In this document: positions 21,899-34,002 of the stretch, in pieces
Layout of the letters: each line of letters begins with the position of its first letter
Position numbering within the stretch: the stretch's first letter is position 1
Source of the DNA: Codonopsis lanceolata
Lineage: Eukaryota > Streptophyta > Magnoliopsida > Asterales > Campanulaceae
Length of the DNA stretch: 64,000 bases
NCBI GenBank assembly: GCA_013146195.2
Contig: CM028381.1
Span: forward strand, 58,844,744 to 58,908,743
Reading direction: 5' to 3'
Notes under the pieces: model-generated
Seen by the model: the letters and a program-made list of their open reading frames with translations, nothing else
Told to the model about the DNA's origin: nothing
Database searches by the model: none
Made by a program: the position numbers and the translations under genes

Positions 21899-22354
21899 CC
21901 TATTTGATATCAAAATTCTAAAATACAAGGATGGTAACAATTGAAACTCCATTCAGCTTTACAATTGAAATTATAATATCCACTTCAAGAATTCTATGAT
22001 TCAAAATGAATGTTTCTTACCTCGATTCAGCTTTGCAAAACCACCGAGGAGCTTTCCTTCCTCTTCTGTCGTCCTCCTCTTGTTCGTCTGGCTCTCTCTC
22101 TTTCTGCTTGTGTTTTTTAAAGTGATTTTCTTCATCCCTCTCCCTTTTTATTTCAAGGAGAGATCTGATGTGAAATTTTATCATGATTATTCAAAGGTGG
22201 TTACTAATCAAAAGAGGGACATCGGGTGGCACATCAAAGGGTTCGTAGGGGCTGATTTTGGTTGATTTAAGGAGCATGGAACACAAGCTAAGTGGATAAT
22301 ACATGGGAGTAACATGCATGCAAAGGAAACGATGGGTCAAGACATGCTAAGAGG

Positions 22355-23055
22355 TGTTGGGAGGCTCGTTATGCCACGGTGCACCGAGGGGGTGCGAGAC
22401 AGTTGTGAACGCTCAAAGGGCTAAACCTAGATGATTAATGTGTCAAGGGAGCGTGACAAAGGCAAGGTTACGAGGAAGCTTCCTACTTGGGTTTGTCTTG
22501 GATTAGGCAAGCTTGGACTGCATGACTTGGGCAAGAAGCACGCCATGGAGTTGCATGGCTCGGTAGGAAAGGAAAAGGGAGGAGAAGTCGACTAGCTTAG
22601 GGAAATTATTATTTATTAGTAGTTAGCTTTTGTTTTACTTGCTTATAAAATTAAAGTCCTTAAAGGATTCTAGATAGGTTTTCGTTCTAGTGAGATAAGA
22701 TTTCCTTTTCCTAGTTATTTTAGAAGTTTGTTTAGGTAGTATAAATTAGGAGTCCTTTCATTTGTTTTGGTGTTGAATTTTAAAAGAAAAAGTAATAGAA
22801 AAGAGCAAAGGATTGGTTCAATTCTCTCGAGTGATTTTCTTTCTTAAAGGCTAGGAAGATTTCACACAGGTTTCTTTAAGTTAAACGAGTGAAGTTTAAC
22901 CGGTGAGCCTATCATTATTACCCAACCCGCAAACCAATCGTTATTTGCGTCTAATTCAAAGTGTTAGGGCTGTTTCGAGAAAGTTTTGGACAACTTGTGG
23001 CTGCCTAGGGAAATTTCGGCCAGCTTGGTTATTTTTGCGAAGAAATCTCGCATCA
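22355..23055 (+). repeat. 5' LTR of a gypsy element (left edge tentative)
   Basis: The right edge is fixed by ...CTCGCATCA followed after two bases by the primer site. The left edge is taken at TGTTGGGAGGCTCG, the best TG start, but the matching 3' LTR is not in the window, so it remains open. Confidence 0.55.
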
Positions 23056-23057
23056 AG

Positions 23058-23069
23058 TGGTATCAGAGC
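23058..23069 (+). other. Primer-binding site (initiator Met-tRNA)
   Basis: TGGTATCAGAGC two bases after the LTR end. Confidence 0.85.
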
Positions 23070-23102
23070 AAGTCTTCACGAATCCCTATTCACGAAACGA
23101 TC

Positions 23103-23859
23103 ATGGCAAACGAAGAAGGATGCCCTAAGGGACTCAACTTGGATCAAGCGCACAATGTAAAAAAAGACTGTGAGCTTCGTGAACTAAGGCAGCTGAAGAC
23201 CTTCGAATGGCTATTCAACCTCAACCAATAGCAGTCGAGGGAGATGACGACTTAGACGAAGAGGAGGAGGCTAGAGCATGGATTCAGCCAAGGAGAAGCA
23301 AGGACGATGATGATCGTGGTCTAAAACTAGACATCCCCAAGTTTGAAGAATCCATGGATCCAGAAAAGTATCTCGATTGGGTACGAAGAGCATAGAGGAT
23401 CTTTGGATACAAGGAATACAGTGATCGCAAGAAATTTAAGGTAGCCATTCTCAAACTTACTAAATATGCTTCGATTTGGTTTGAGAATTTGAAAACTCAA
23501 CGAAGACGTGAATGGAAGGAAAAGATCGAGTCATGGGACAAACTTACGAAGTATCTTGATCGTAGGTTCTTGCCAAGCACCTACCTCCAAGATAACTTTG
23601 TTATACTCCACCACCTTAAGCAAGGAGAGTCATCTGTGAGCAACTATATCGAAGAATTAGAAAAGATCTCGATTGTATGTGATGTGCAAGAGAAGGTTGA
23701 GCAGAAAAACGCCAGGTTCTTGAGTGGGCTCGATTCAGAAGTGGTTAACATGGTAGAACTCCAACCATGTTTTACTTTTGAAGAGATGTGAAAATTGGCA
23801 ACAAAGTGTTAAAGATAACTCAAGAAAAGGAAAGGGTTCAAAACCTCGGCCACCAAGGG
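23103..23859 (+). pseudogene. Broken gypsy gag
   Basis: ATG at 23103 opens MANEEGCPKGLN, in the right place after the primer site. The reading then shifts frame near 23200 to an acidic stretch (VEGDDDLDEEEEARAW) and continues with LDIPKFEESMDPEKYLDWV, the start of a retrotransposon gag domain. It passes a TAG after RRA (about 23393-23395) and goes on with ILHHLKQGESSVSNYIEELE and NARFLSGLDSEV. This course is typical of Ty3/gypsy gag (PF03732 type). The zinc knuckle and pol are missing: at 23860 the sequence switches to the first bases of the TR-GAG LTR. Confidence 0.8.
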
Positions 23860-23865
23860 TGTAAC

Positions 23866-25296
23866 TGTAACGCCCCAAACTCGGCACCGACACTGCGGTC
23901 CCACAATTTGGCCACGTCACCAATTCTAATTACTAATTCACCAAAATATCCAAAATAAAATATTTAAACATTTCTTATTCAAAATACATGCCAGTCTAAC
24001 ACAAACTCCAAAACATAAAAACTTCCAAATATTCCAGACTAACGTTTAATCTTTAAATAAAAACTATCAAATCTAGGATAATTTATTCTGTCCGCGCCAC
24101 CCTTCAGACGATCCACCTGATTCCCAAAAAGATTTCAAATTTTACTTATGACCTGAAGAAAATAGAAAAAAGGGTGAGCGAACAATGCCCAACAAGTTCA
24201 TATACAACCCCTCCGGTTTCTAAGGAGGAGTTGACCACAAAAATAAATGTCGTCAGAGTCAAATAACATTAACAAGGCCGAAAACTGCATTTATCGGATA
24301 CAGAAACGAATAAATCGAATATAGTGTATATTTAGGAATTCCAAACAATAGATAAGGCTCAAAACAAATACGAGTTATTCAATTGTAGCCAACCGTCCCA
24401 TACCAGTTGGAAACAAAGAATACCCGTAGATTCCATGATCACATAAGCGGTCATTTCGACCTGACTAACTGCCCCAATGGGCCAAATACCCGGCGGGCCT
24501 AAACCCGCAACGGGCCTAAAGGTGTATCCGGATAACCTCACCACATATCCAGTGGTGTCAAATAATTCAAAGTTCAAATATGTTATGTATTTCGCGTAAC
24601 AACCAAATTTACTTAGTGATCACGGAGGAGTTCAAATAAAGTCAAATGTCCAAAATTATAAAATTCATTTTTCCAATGGATTGATAAGTCAAATGTGGGT
24701 TACGAAAGTTTCAAAATTCAGATTATGAATAACATAGGCTCGACGGAGTTCAAAGCAAATATCGGCGAATGCCGAACAAAGGTTTTCAAAGGAAGTGCTA
24801 AGCCAATAAATTATAGTGGAAGCCTACCGAACAAAATACGATGATCAAATAACTTAAAAGAGTATAATCCCTTACCTCAAAACGAAACTTCGGAATCGAC
24901 TTTAACGCAAATAAGCGGCAATCCTAGTCTACTGTAAAACTTAATAATTTCAGGAAGAAATAAACGAAGATCAACGTAATACCTCAAATCGACACCTTCC
25001 TCTCGCGACTTCGTCTGCCAACGGATCGAACGGATCGGAGCTTCGCCGGCTACCTTCACCCCGAGCTTTCGAAGGTCGTCCTTGGTGCACTCTCCCAACG
25101 TATTTTCTTAGCCGTTTTCTTTGTTTTGCGAGTAGAGGAACAAGGGACCATTGCTCCCCTTTTATACCTCTCCATGGCAGCCTGCTTCGTCTTCTTCATA
25201 AATAGGTGTTACTGCCGGTTTCTCCAAAACGGCGGCAACCGCAACCCACGACCTCCCCTAATTTACTAATCTGTTTAATTACGTTATTAATTGTTG

Positions 25297-25337
<41 letters not shown>

Positions 25338-25586
25338 GTTTTGTTATTCATGATTATGGTAATCAATTGGCCCATCAATTTTGGGTTCAAGCCCACTTAC
25401 AAATAACCCACTCAAATGTATACTAAAATTAAATGGGTTCATTGTTAATTCACTAATAGGCCCAAATATTAATTCCCTTTCAAATTTGGTCAAATCACAA
25501 TTATCAGCCCAAAATGACTAAACTAATATAGGCCCAAAATAATTATTCTAATTAAATAGAATATTTTCAAATTTAGGGATATTACA
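23866..25586 (-). repeat. 3' LTR of the chromovirus
   Basis: Minus strand TGTAATATCCC...GGGGCGTTACA. It contains a (TTA)n tract near 25300-25336 and a TATAAAAGGGG promoter-like site near 25158-25168 on the minus strand. Confidence 0.93.
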
Positions 25587-25598
25587 CTCTCACCCCTT
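25587..25598 (-). other. Polypurine tract of the chromovirus
   Basis: Minus strand AAGGGGTGAGAG immediately before the 3' LTR. Confidence 0.85.
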
Positions 25599-25634
25599 AA
25601 AATAAGTTTAGTCCTCTAAACTTGACGTACCTGG

Positions 25635-27395
25635 TCAAACAAATAGCTCGGGATATTTCTCCCTCACCTCTTCCTCGAGCTCCCATGTGGCTTCCCTTTC
25701 AGTATGGTTACTCCACTGAACCTTGACATAAGGAATAGTTCGCCTCCTCAGAACCTGGTCCTTCCGATCCACAATTCGGACAGGTTGTTCCTCATAACTC
25801 AAATCTTCTCGGAGTTGCAAGGGTTCATACGTGATCACGTGACTAGGGTCTGACATGTACTTTCTTAGCATCGACACATGGAACACATTGTGAACTCCGG
25901 AGAGTGTAGGTGGTAGAGCAAGTCGGTAGGCTACTTCTCCCACCCGCTCAAGTATTTCAAACGGTCCAACAAATCTCGGGCTCAACTTACCCTTAATACC
26001 AAATCTCATAACTCCTCTTGTGAGCGAAATCTTTAGAAACACGTGATCCCCCGCTTCAAATTCAAGTCCGCGACGACGGTTGTCGGCATACGACTTCTGT
26101 CTGCTCTGGGCCATAAGAAGTCGCTTTCTAATCAACTGCACCTTTTCTGATGTAGCTTGCACTAACTCGGGTCCCGTAAGCTTCCTTTCGCCGACTTCAT
26201 CCCAACAGGTAGGTGATCGACACTTCCGCCCATACAAAGCCTCGCACGGTGCCATTTCAATACTCGCGTGATAACTATTGTTGTACGTGAATTCCACCAA
26301 CGGCAGGTGATCATCCCAACTGCCCTGCAAATCCAAAGCACACGTCCGCAACATGTCCTCCAGTGTCTGTATGGTCCGTTCTGACTGACCATCTATTTGA
26401 GGGTGAAAAGCCGTACTCATGCTCAACTTTGTACCTAACTCCTTCTGCAAACCGGCCCAAAACTTAGAGGTGAACCTCGCATCCCGATCTGACACAATCG
26501 AGACTGGAACCCCATGCAATCTGACAATCTCGTTAACATACAACCTGGCCAACTTCTCCAAAGAATCTGTAACCCGAAAAGCCAGAAAATGTGCAGACTT
26601 GGTTAATCGATCCACAATAACCCATATAGCATTGTGACCCTTCAAAGTCCTAGGCAACCCGATCACAAAGTCCATGGTGATATGTTCCCACTTCCACTCG
26701 GGAACCGGTAATGATTGCAATAACCCTCCTGGCTTTTGATACTCGATCTTCACTTGCTGACATACCAAACACTTGGAGACGAACTCTGCGATCTCCCTTT
26801 TCATGTTATCCCACCAGAAGGTATCACGCACATCCCGGTACATCTTAGTACTACCAGGGTGTACTGCGAACCTCGAGCTATGTGCTTCCTCCAAGATTTC
26901 CTTTTCAATTCTGGGTCTGAGGGAACACAAACTCTGGATCCAAAACGTAGAATCCCATCACTACTAACCCGGAAATCTGAATGACGACCCTCTTCGAGCT
27001 CTTTCGAGACTTTCATCAACCTTGGGTCCACAGCCTGGCCTGCCTTAATTCTTTCTAACAAAGATGGTTGCACACTCATCGCCGCCAAAAGTCCTCTATC
27101 GCCTGGAACCCTGACTTCAATTCCCAAGGATTCTAGGTCGTCTAAAATTCTTCTTTCCTTAGTGATCATAGCTGCCAAGCTTCCTTGGTTCTTCCGACTC
27201 AACGCATCAGCCACGCCGTTGGCCTTCCCAGGGTGATATAGTATCGTACAATCATAATTCTTAAGTAGTTCCAACCACCTTCGCTGTCGCATGTTTAACT
27301 CTTTTTGTGTGAATATATACTTAAGACTTTTATGGTCGGTATAAATCTCACACTTCTCCCCATACAGATAATGCCTCCAAATTTGTCGAACTTAC
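25635..27395 (-). pseudogene. Chromovirus pol remnant: RNase H end, integrase, chromodomain
   Basis: Reading from 27395 on the minus strand: end of RNase H (IYTDHKSLKYIF, then LKNYDCTILYHPGKAN, VADALSRK), then a linker. A one-base frameshift near 26905 joins it to a 431-codon frame. That frame holds the integrase zinc finger (H17, H24, C54, C57), the catalytic triad D87, D148, E184, the GPF motif (VGPFEILERVGEVAYRL), and a C-terminal chromodomain-like segment (about 375-425, with PYVKVQWSNH and ATWELEEEV). The chromodomain places it in the chromovirus branch, probably Tekay/Del-like. Protease and RT are absent upstream. Integrase would insert the DNA copy; here the frame is broken, so it is not functional as one protein. 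Confidence 0.92.
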
Positions 27396-29475
27396 ACTCT
27401 ACCATTGTGCCTTCTAATTACAGTCTTTCAATATATTACTAGTATGAATGCTTAAAAACTTGTGTAGTCTCATATACAAGGCCTCAATATGAGGACACGA
27501 AGATCACCGCTCAACTTCCCACTTTCCGACTTCTTAAGTTCTTGGGCTACGTCGGTTCTATTTCCAAACATGCCACAACGCGAAACGCTTAACGTACCCA
27601 TTACTATCAAGAGATATATCCACTAAACGAAAACGTCAAACTTTGAGTTTCCACCAAATAATAACCTAAACTCTCCACCAATACTCTTGACAATAATGTT
27701 TTTATATCCCATCGAAATAAACTCCTTGTTTGTGTAGCATATCTAACTAAACTAAAATATCCGAATAAATTAACATAGGCTCGTCAGTAAGACCTTTTAT
27801 TAAACAAATCCTTGTCACACCAAAATAACTTCAAATGCACATAATACAACTATGTAAAACATGGGTACCTCAAAATATTATAGCATAAGGTGTACTCAAA
27901 CTCAATTCATTCTAAAGGCAAAATAAGTTATTCCAAATCTCAGAGGATAACCTAGGGTGGTAGTCTTACAACACTATCAACTATCAAGATCAGTAGCCCA
28001 TGGTCAATAAAATAATCCACAATTGACTCCCCATGTAACCAGGTTATCTCCTCGATATTTCCTTAATAAAAACCAAAATGATGTTCTTAGATGTTTGTTC
28101 AAGCTCCTTCCAAAACTTGGAGTAGACCAAGTTATCCACGATGAACACAATCATACACCAGTAAAACAAAAACTCTTTAAATACCCAATTCATTAAATCC
28201 TTAATTGTAGCAAGGGTATTCGAAAGTCACTACTAGAAACTCAAGTGTCTTTATTTTGTCCTAAAAGTAAACAACCAATTACCATACCCAAAATTTACTT
28301 CAAAATCCTCAAGGCCTAAATGAACCAAACCGGTAGGCCTCTCTCTACCCTCAAACTTAAAGGCCGATATCCAATTACTAAGGTTACTAAAAAGAACCCC
28401 ATAGGCAACGTGTCTATAATAGGATCAACTTTTAGATTCCGAGATGATAATTTTATAAGTCATGCAAGTGTGACCAAGTGTGAAGCACTAGGATCAATAA
28501 AGCTTAATCATTGCAAAAGACATGACGCCTACCACCACGTCATGCTCACCTAAGTATACCTGGGTAACAAAATGTTACAATACTTAATAAGAAATCAAAC
28601 TTGTCATCTAACACTTGCTAACTAAGAATGGTGCATTTCTCTACATATATCGTAACATAGTAGGGCAAGGCCTCTCTAGTAATTATTGAACCTCGAACCA
28701 AAACCTTGTGCGCATTGACCCAAAACATAATTTAAAAGCGCCACATAAATAAATAATTTTCTTCAAAGAATATAACTATATCTCTGTCTTTAAAATTCAA
28801 TCATTTCTGAGAGGTGCTTACTCGAGCTCTCCAATTCTAGATTCAATTTGTCCATTAATGTCTCATTCATCAACATTCTCTAATATGGTATCTAGAGGTC
28901 GCCATAGAAGCCAATAGTCGATAAATTAAATAAATGAGCATCTCCACTATAGAACTAAATTAGGCTCATAAATTACACTAAATTTATTGAATTCCAAAAT
29001 TGCAACAAAAGCTCATGACATATGTTTATGTCCACCTACGTCTTATGACCTAACACAAAATTTGTCAATCAATTGCGACAACCAAAAATTGACTGTTTAT
29101 TTTCTTATTGAGATCGACACATCAATACCCAAAGAGATCAAGCCATAAATCAAATTTTAAGGGGCACACATATATCAATTAATTATTTCCCAAATATCAT
29201 GTCTCAAGTTCATAACCTAAACTTCATCAATCCCTTGGCACGCAAAACGATGGTGACAACGGTTTTTTTTTTCCAATCATGTCACCCCATAATTACCTAT
29301 ATACTTAAATCTCAAGGGAGTAAATTTGATAGTAAGGCTAACACACATACTCATAAACTTAACGCTACAATCATAACTTAATGTTATAGGGTAGCCAATA
29401 ACAAAAGCGTAATCCTAATACTACTATCAATTCTTAATTCTAGTAGTTTCCAAACCATCCGGATCCGAAACCTAA
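27396..29475. other. Noncoding 2.1 kb in place of gag, protease and RT
   Basis: No gag, zinc knuckle, protease DTG or RT motif is readable on either strand. The sequence is A- and C-rich, unlike the flanking pol. The break after RNase H is abrupt near 27395. A CACTACTAGAAAC word at 28228 looks like a CACTA end but has no partner. Confidence 0.6.
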
Positions 29476-29487
29476 GCTCTGATACCA
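29476..29487 (-). other. Primer-binding site (initiator Met-tRNA) of the chromovirus
   Basis: Minus strand TGGTATCAGAGC, three bases (GAG) after the 5' LTR end. Confidence 0.92.
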
Positions 29488-29490
29488 CTC

Positions 29491-30915
29491 TGTAACGCCC
29501 CAAACTCGGCACCGACACTGCGGTCCCACAATTTGGCCACGTCACCAATTCTAATTACTAATTCACCAAAATATCCAAAATAAAATATTTAAACATTTCT
29601 TATTCAAAATACATGCCAGTCTAACACAAACTCCAAAACATAAAAACTTCCAAATATTCCAGACTAACGTTTAATCTTTAAATAAAAACTATCAAATCTA
29701 GGATAATTTATTCTGTCCGCGCCACCCTTCAGACGATCCACCTGATTCCCAAAAAGATTTCAAATTTTACTTATGACCTGAAGAAAATAGAAAAAGGGTG
29801 AGCGAACAATGCCCAGCAAGTTCATATACAACCCCTCCGGTTTCTAAGGAGGAGTTGACCACAAAAATAAATGTCGTCAGAGTCAAATAACATTAACAAG
29901 GCCGAAAACTGCATTTATCGGATACAGAAACGAATAAATCGAATATAGTGTATATTTAGGAATTCCAAACAATAGATAACGCTCAAAACAAATACGAGTT
30001 ATTCAATTGTAGCCAACCGTCCCATACCAGTTGGAAACAAAGAATACCCGCAGATTCCATGATCACATAAGCGGTCATTTCGACTGACTAAGCGCGCCAT
30101 GGGCCAAATACCGGCGGGCCTAAACCCAACGGGCCTAAAGGTGTATCCGGATAACCTCACCACATGTCCAGTGGTGTCAAATAATTCAAAGTTCAAATAT
30201 GTTACGTATTTCGCGTAACAACCAAATTTACTTAGTGATCACGGAGGAGTTCAAATAAAGTCAAATGTCCAAAATTATAAAATTCATTTTTCCAATGGAT
30301 TGATAAGTCAAATGTGGGTTACGAAAGTTTCAAAATTCAGATTATGAATAACATAGGCTCGACGGAGTTCAAAGCAAATATCGGCGAATGCCGAACAAAG
30401 GTTTTCAAAGGAAGTGCTAAGCCAATAAATTATAGTGTAAGCCTACCGAACAAAATACGATGATCAAATAACTTAAAAGAGTATAATCCCTTACCTCAAA
30501 ACGAAACTTCGGAATCGAATTTAACGCAAATAAGCGGCAATCCTAGTCTACTGTAAAACTTAATAATTTCAGGAAGAAATAAACGAAGATCAACGTAATA
30601 CCTCAAATCGACACCTTCCTCTCGTGACTTCGTCTGCCAACGGATCGAACGGATCGGAGCTTCGCCGGCTACCTTCACCCCGAGCTTTCGAAGGTCGTCC
30701 TTGGTGCACTCTCCCAACGTATTTTCTTAGCCGTTTTCTTTGTTTTGCGAGTAGAGGAACAAGGGACCATTGCTCCCCTTTTATACCCCTCCATGGCAGC
30801 CTGCTTCGTCTTCTTCATAAATAGGTATTACTGCCGGTTTCTCCAAAACGGCGGCAACCGCAACCCACGACCTCCCCTAATTTACTAATCTGTTTAATTA
30901 CGTTATTAATTGTTG

Positions 30916-30980
<65 letters not shown>

Positions 30981-31229
30981 GTTTTGTTATTCATGATTAT
31001 GGTAATCAATTGGCCCATCAATTTTGGGTTCAAGCCCACTTACAAATAACCCACTCAAATGTATACTAAAATTAAATGGGTTCATTGTTAATTCACTAAT
31101 AGGCCCAAATATTAATTCCCTTTCAAATTTGGTCAAATCACAATTATCAGCCCAAAATGACTAAACTAATATAGGCCCAAAATAATTATTCTAATTAAAT
31201 AGAATATTTTCAAATTTAGGGATATTACA
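29491..31229 (-). repeat. 5' LTR of the chromovirus
   Basis: Nearly identical to 23866-25586. The (TTA)n tract at about 30919-30980 is longer than in the other LTR. Confidence 0.93.
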
Positions 31230-32028
31230 GTAACACCCCGCTCCTTCGTTAGCTCGGTTTGCGTGCTAAACTTGCACTTCTTCCTTTGTCGACTGTATGA
31301 TTGGTTTGCGAGAGGGTCTAGATGTGTATGAGAGACCACATTGAGACCAAAACATTAGTAAGAGACTTCGTATAGTTGTTGACTTGCTAAAGTCACAAGT
31401 CGTGATCGACGATAGTCGGAATGCGACGCGATTGAGGGTTTGCTTGCGTTATGTGTTCGTGACCTCGGTTTGGGTCCTAGACCTCTATAAGATGGTTTAT
31501 TAACATGTTTAGATGTATTAGACTTCAAGTTGGAGGTGTTCCTTAAGTCTATCGATGATTTGGAAGCTTTGGAGATAGCGTTCGTCCCTATCGCGTAGTT
31601 CGGGGATTGAGTCGTGTAATCGTCCCTCCTTTGGGATTCTTATTTCCCTAGTTGTTATCCGACTTTCTAGAAGTATTTAAGCTTCTTCTTTAGCCCTTAG
31701 ACTTGCCTTAAAAGTCTCCTTTCATTGCTCGTTCGATTTCGTGTTCATTCGTCGTTCCGGTTGCACGTTGTTGCACCCCTTCCCGGTTTCGCTCCGAGTT
31801 GTTTCGGGAGTTGTTCGGGTGTGTTTCCGACTTGTTTTGAGTTGGGTTAGACCTTATAATGGTTTCCCATGAGTTTGGGACCATTTAGGACATGTTTAGA
31901 CCAAGTTTTGAAGGTTCAGAAGCCCAAGCGCCCGCACCTTGTGAGGTGCCCGCCTCAAGTTCTGGGAGCAATTACAAAATGAGCAGAATCAGGAGAGGGC
32001 CTCAGAGGTTGAGGCGCCCGCCTGGAGT

Positions 32029-32052
32029 ATGTTGAGGCGCCCGCCTCAACAT
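32029..32052. promoter_or_regulatory. Dyad ATGTTGAGGCG-CC-CGCCTCAACAT in the TR-GAG 5' LTR
   Basis: Perfect 11-bp arms with a 2-base spacer, part of a cluster of GCGCCCGC repeats at 31925-32052. Confidence 0.6.
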
Positions 32053-32521
32053 CAGATACACATTTTCGGGATTTTTCCCCTGTTTTGATGTTGAACGACT
32101 TTTACACCCAAACCCCTATCTAAACCTTTTCTAAACCTCACTTAAACCTCCCTAAACCTCCTTACTTATACCTTAACATCTCTAACAAGTTTTATGGGTG
32201 GATTAGTGAGTGATTGAGTGGATTAATTAAGCCCAAATCAGATTTTTAAGACACCACATTGTGGTGACACTTGTCCCACTCAATTTTAACCCCCTTTTAA
32301 GCCACAATCTGAGAGTTTGACTCTCATTTCTCTCCTCCCTTCTCCAAAAACGGGATTTGCTTCCTCCATGGTTCCTCCTTGAGTTCTTGAGGGTTTCTTC
32401 TTGGTTTCCATAGCTCCCATCCTCCATTGTTGAAGCCAAGCCATAGAAGAGTAGAGCTTGAAGAGTAGATCATTTCCAACCGATCAATCTTTCCATTTGC
32501 TTTCTTGGGTGTAATATACTT

Positions 32522-34002
32522 GTAAGTTACTTCTTCCCCCTTTGATTTTGTACTCATTGATCCTAAGGAAAACAAACTCTATGCTATTTGAGGTCAATGA
32601 GTACACATACTTGCTTTGTGTGATGTTTAACTTGTGATTTGAGCATGTGAACTTGTTAAGAGCATGTGTAGGATGACTTCTATGATTATTGAAGTATATT
32701 GTTACTCTTCATCTTGTGTTTCTAGGATTGTGAGCATGCTAGAAATCATGTTTACCTTTTATTTGGGTTTATTATGATAGTAGGCATAAGTTTGGGAATT
32801 TGGATGAGTGATCTCACTAGATAATATGAGTATGACCATTTATTTGAGATTATGTGATTTGTAAATGGGTATAAGGTTTTGTCGAGTTCTATGGATTTAA
32901 ATCTTGGGAATTTAGTCCGAATGATTTTTGGGAAAATTGTTATAAATGTGAATGGTATGTTAATTTGGGGATTTATGAAATATGTATTTAATGATGTGTG
33001 ATTTTAAGACTCAATGGAGTTATTTTAGGATTCAATATATGATGGTGAGCCTTAGGTTAAAATCCTACGATGTACGGGTTTGGTTGGTTTTGATTATGAG
33101 TACCCGAGCATCTTGAATTGTGTCCCATTTGTGACACCCACGATATAGAGGCTTATTTGGGATTTATTTAGGGCGTGCTCGTTAGGGCACGGAGCATTAG
33201 AGATCAACCTATGATCTCGTATTACTTTAAGAAATGATTATTTGAATGAGTTCTCTCTTAGGGAATTTGGTCGCGTGCACATGAAAGCACTTGCGAAGTT
33301 ATGACTACGGCTTAGTTTTGATACCCTTGAGATTGGCTTTAAGGAAGTCGAATATATATGACGGTTGGGACTATGGTTGAGTCCGGTGTACCATTAAGTG
33401 AAGCTAAAATGCTAAGTCTTGATTTGTGATTGTTCTTAGACTAAGGTAATAGTCTTTGGTTTGATTTCGAGTAGAGGGCTATAGTAGACCTCACATCGTG
33501 ATTTCTTGAGCTTATATGCTACGTTTGATTGGGTTGTGACTTGAGGGTTAAGAGTACCTCAATATGTGGTTCTTGACTAAACTTATAAGTTGGTTGGATT
33601 TGTTAAGTATATACAAATATGTGCATTGTTAAATTGGTGTGTAGAACTTTATGTCCTACTTGATTTGATATGACCGCTACGATCGGTCTTGGTTCTTGTT
33701 TGAGCATGTGAGTAAATATCTACTTGTGCATTTCATAAAAGCCCAGCTGGCATTATTTGGATTTGGTTTTTATGTCAGGGTAGGACGATACATCGCCTAT
33801 ACGAATCGTAAGATTCGTATTCGCTATGGATCGCCGCACTGGACCTCACACACCCTCCATTGTTGGTCGCGATGGGGAAGTAGCCCCTTTGTAACAATAC
33901 GTGCGCATTGGCACGCTAGCTAAATCGAATGATTCTCGATAAAAGTCGATGACACCACGAGCATCGATGTTGCACGATAAAGTATAACATTGTGTATTGC
34001 AG
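32522..34002 (+). other. Candidate leader intron in the TR-GAG 5' LTR
   Basis: Donor-like GTAAGTTAC at 32522 and acceptor TGTATTGCAG ending at 34002, both repeated in the 3' LTR (39088 and 40566). The upstream segment could be exon 1. A further acceptor-like TTCTTTGTAG (ending about 35103) stands just before the gag start. Inference only. Confidence 0.35.
33799..33875 (+). other. Twin-hairpin block in the TR-GAG 5' LTR
   Basis: Hairpin 1 pairs ATACGAATC (33799-33807) with GATTCGTAT (33812-33820) around GTAA. Hairpin 2 pairs CCATTGT (33857-33863) with GCGATGG (33869-33875) with two G-T wobbles. The 3' LTR has the same block at 40358-40437 with one mismatch in hairpin 1. Confidence 0.6.

Larger units (their letters stand above)
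19016..22150 (-). mobile_element. Decayed LTR related to the chromovirus LTR, with nested DNA transposons (right edge unsure)
   Basis: Starts TGTAACGCCCCAAA, as do the LTRs at 23866 and 29491. It shares further blocks in order: the accepted GGTGA(G/C)CGAA...GCCCA(G/A)(C/T)AAGTTCATAT block near 19680-19720, AACCCCTCCG...AAGGAGGAGTTGA, GATCACATA(G/A)GCGGTCATTT near 19905, and CTTACCT segments. No internal region is attached, so it is a solo LTR or a fragment. It carries the MITE at 19306-19647 and the hAT element at 21167-21898. The right end is not defined. Confidence 0.55.
23866..31229 (-). mobile_element. Ty3/gypsy chromovirus with deleted gag-RT, 7.4 kb
   Basis: LTRs 23866-25586 (1721 bp) and 29491-31229 (1739 bp) are nearly identical; the length difference is mostly a TTA microsatellite. 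The 5-bp target repeat GTAAC is at 23861-23865 and 31230-31234. The primer site TGGTATCAGAGC (minus) is at 29476-29487 and the polypurine tract at 25587-25598. Only RNase H, integrase and a chromodomain remain coding. The 2.1 kb where gag, protease and RT belong is noncoding. It lies inside the first bases of the TR-GAG 5' LTR and is therefore younger than that element. Confidence 0.95.

Noticed and set aside
25196..25406. Frames with poly-isoleucine on both strands
   Set aside because: Translation of the (TTA)n microsatellite in the chromovirus LTR; the same occurs at 30815-31039.
28228..28240. CACTACTAGAAAC, a CACTA-like end
   Set aside because: No inverted partner, subterminal repeats or target duplication nearby; one short word is not enough.
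23058..29487. TGGTATCAGAGC words as possible tRNA gene remains
   Set aside because: They are retrotransposon primer sites next to LTR ends, with no tRNA body.
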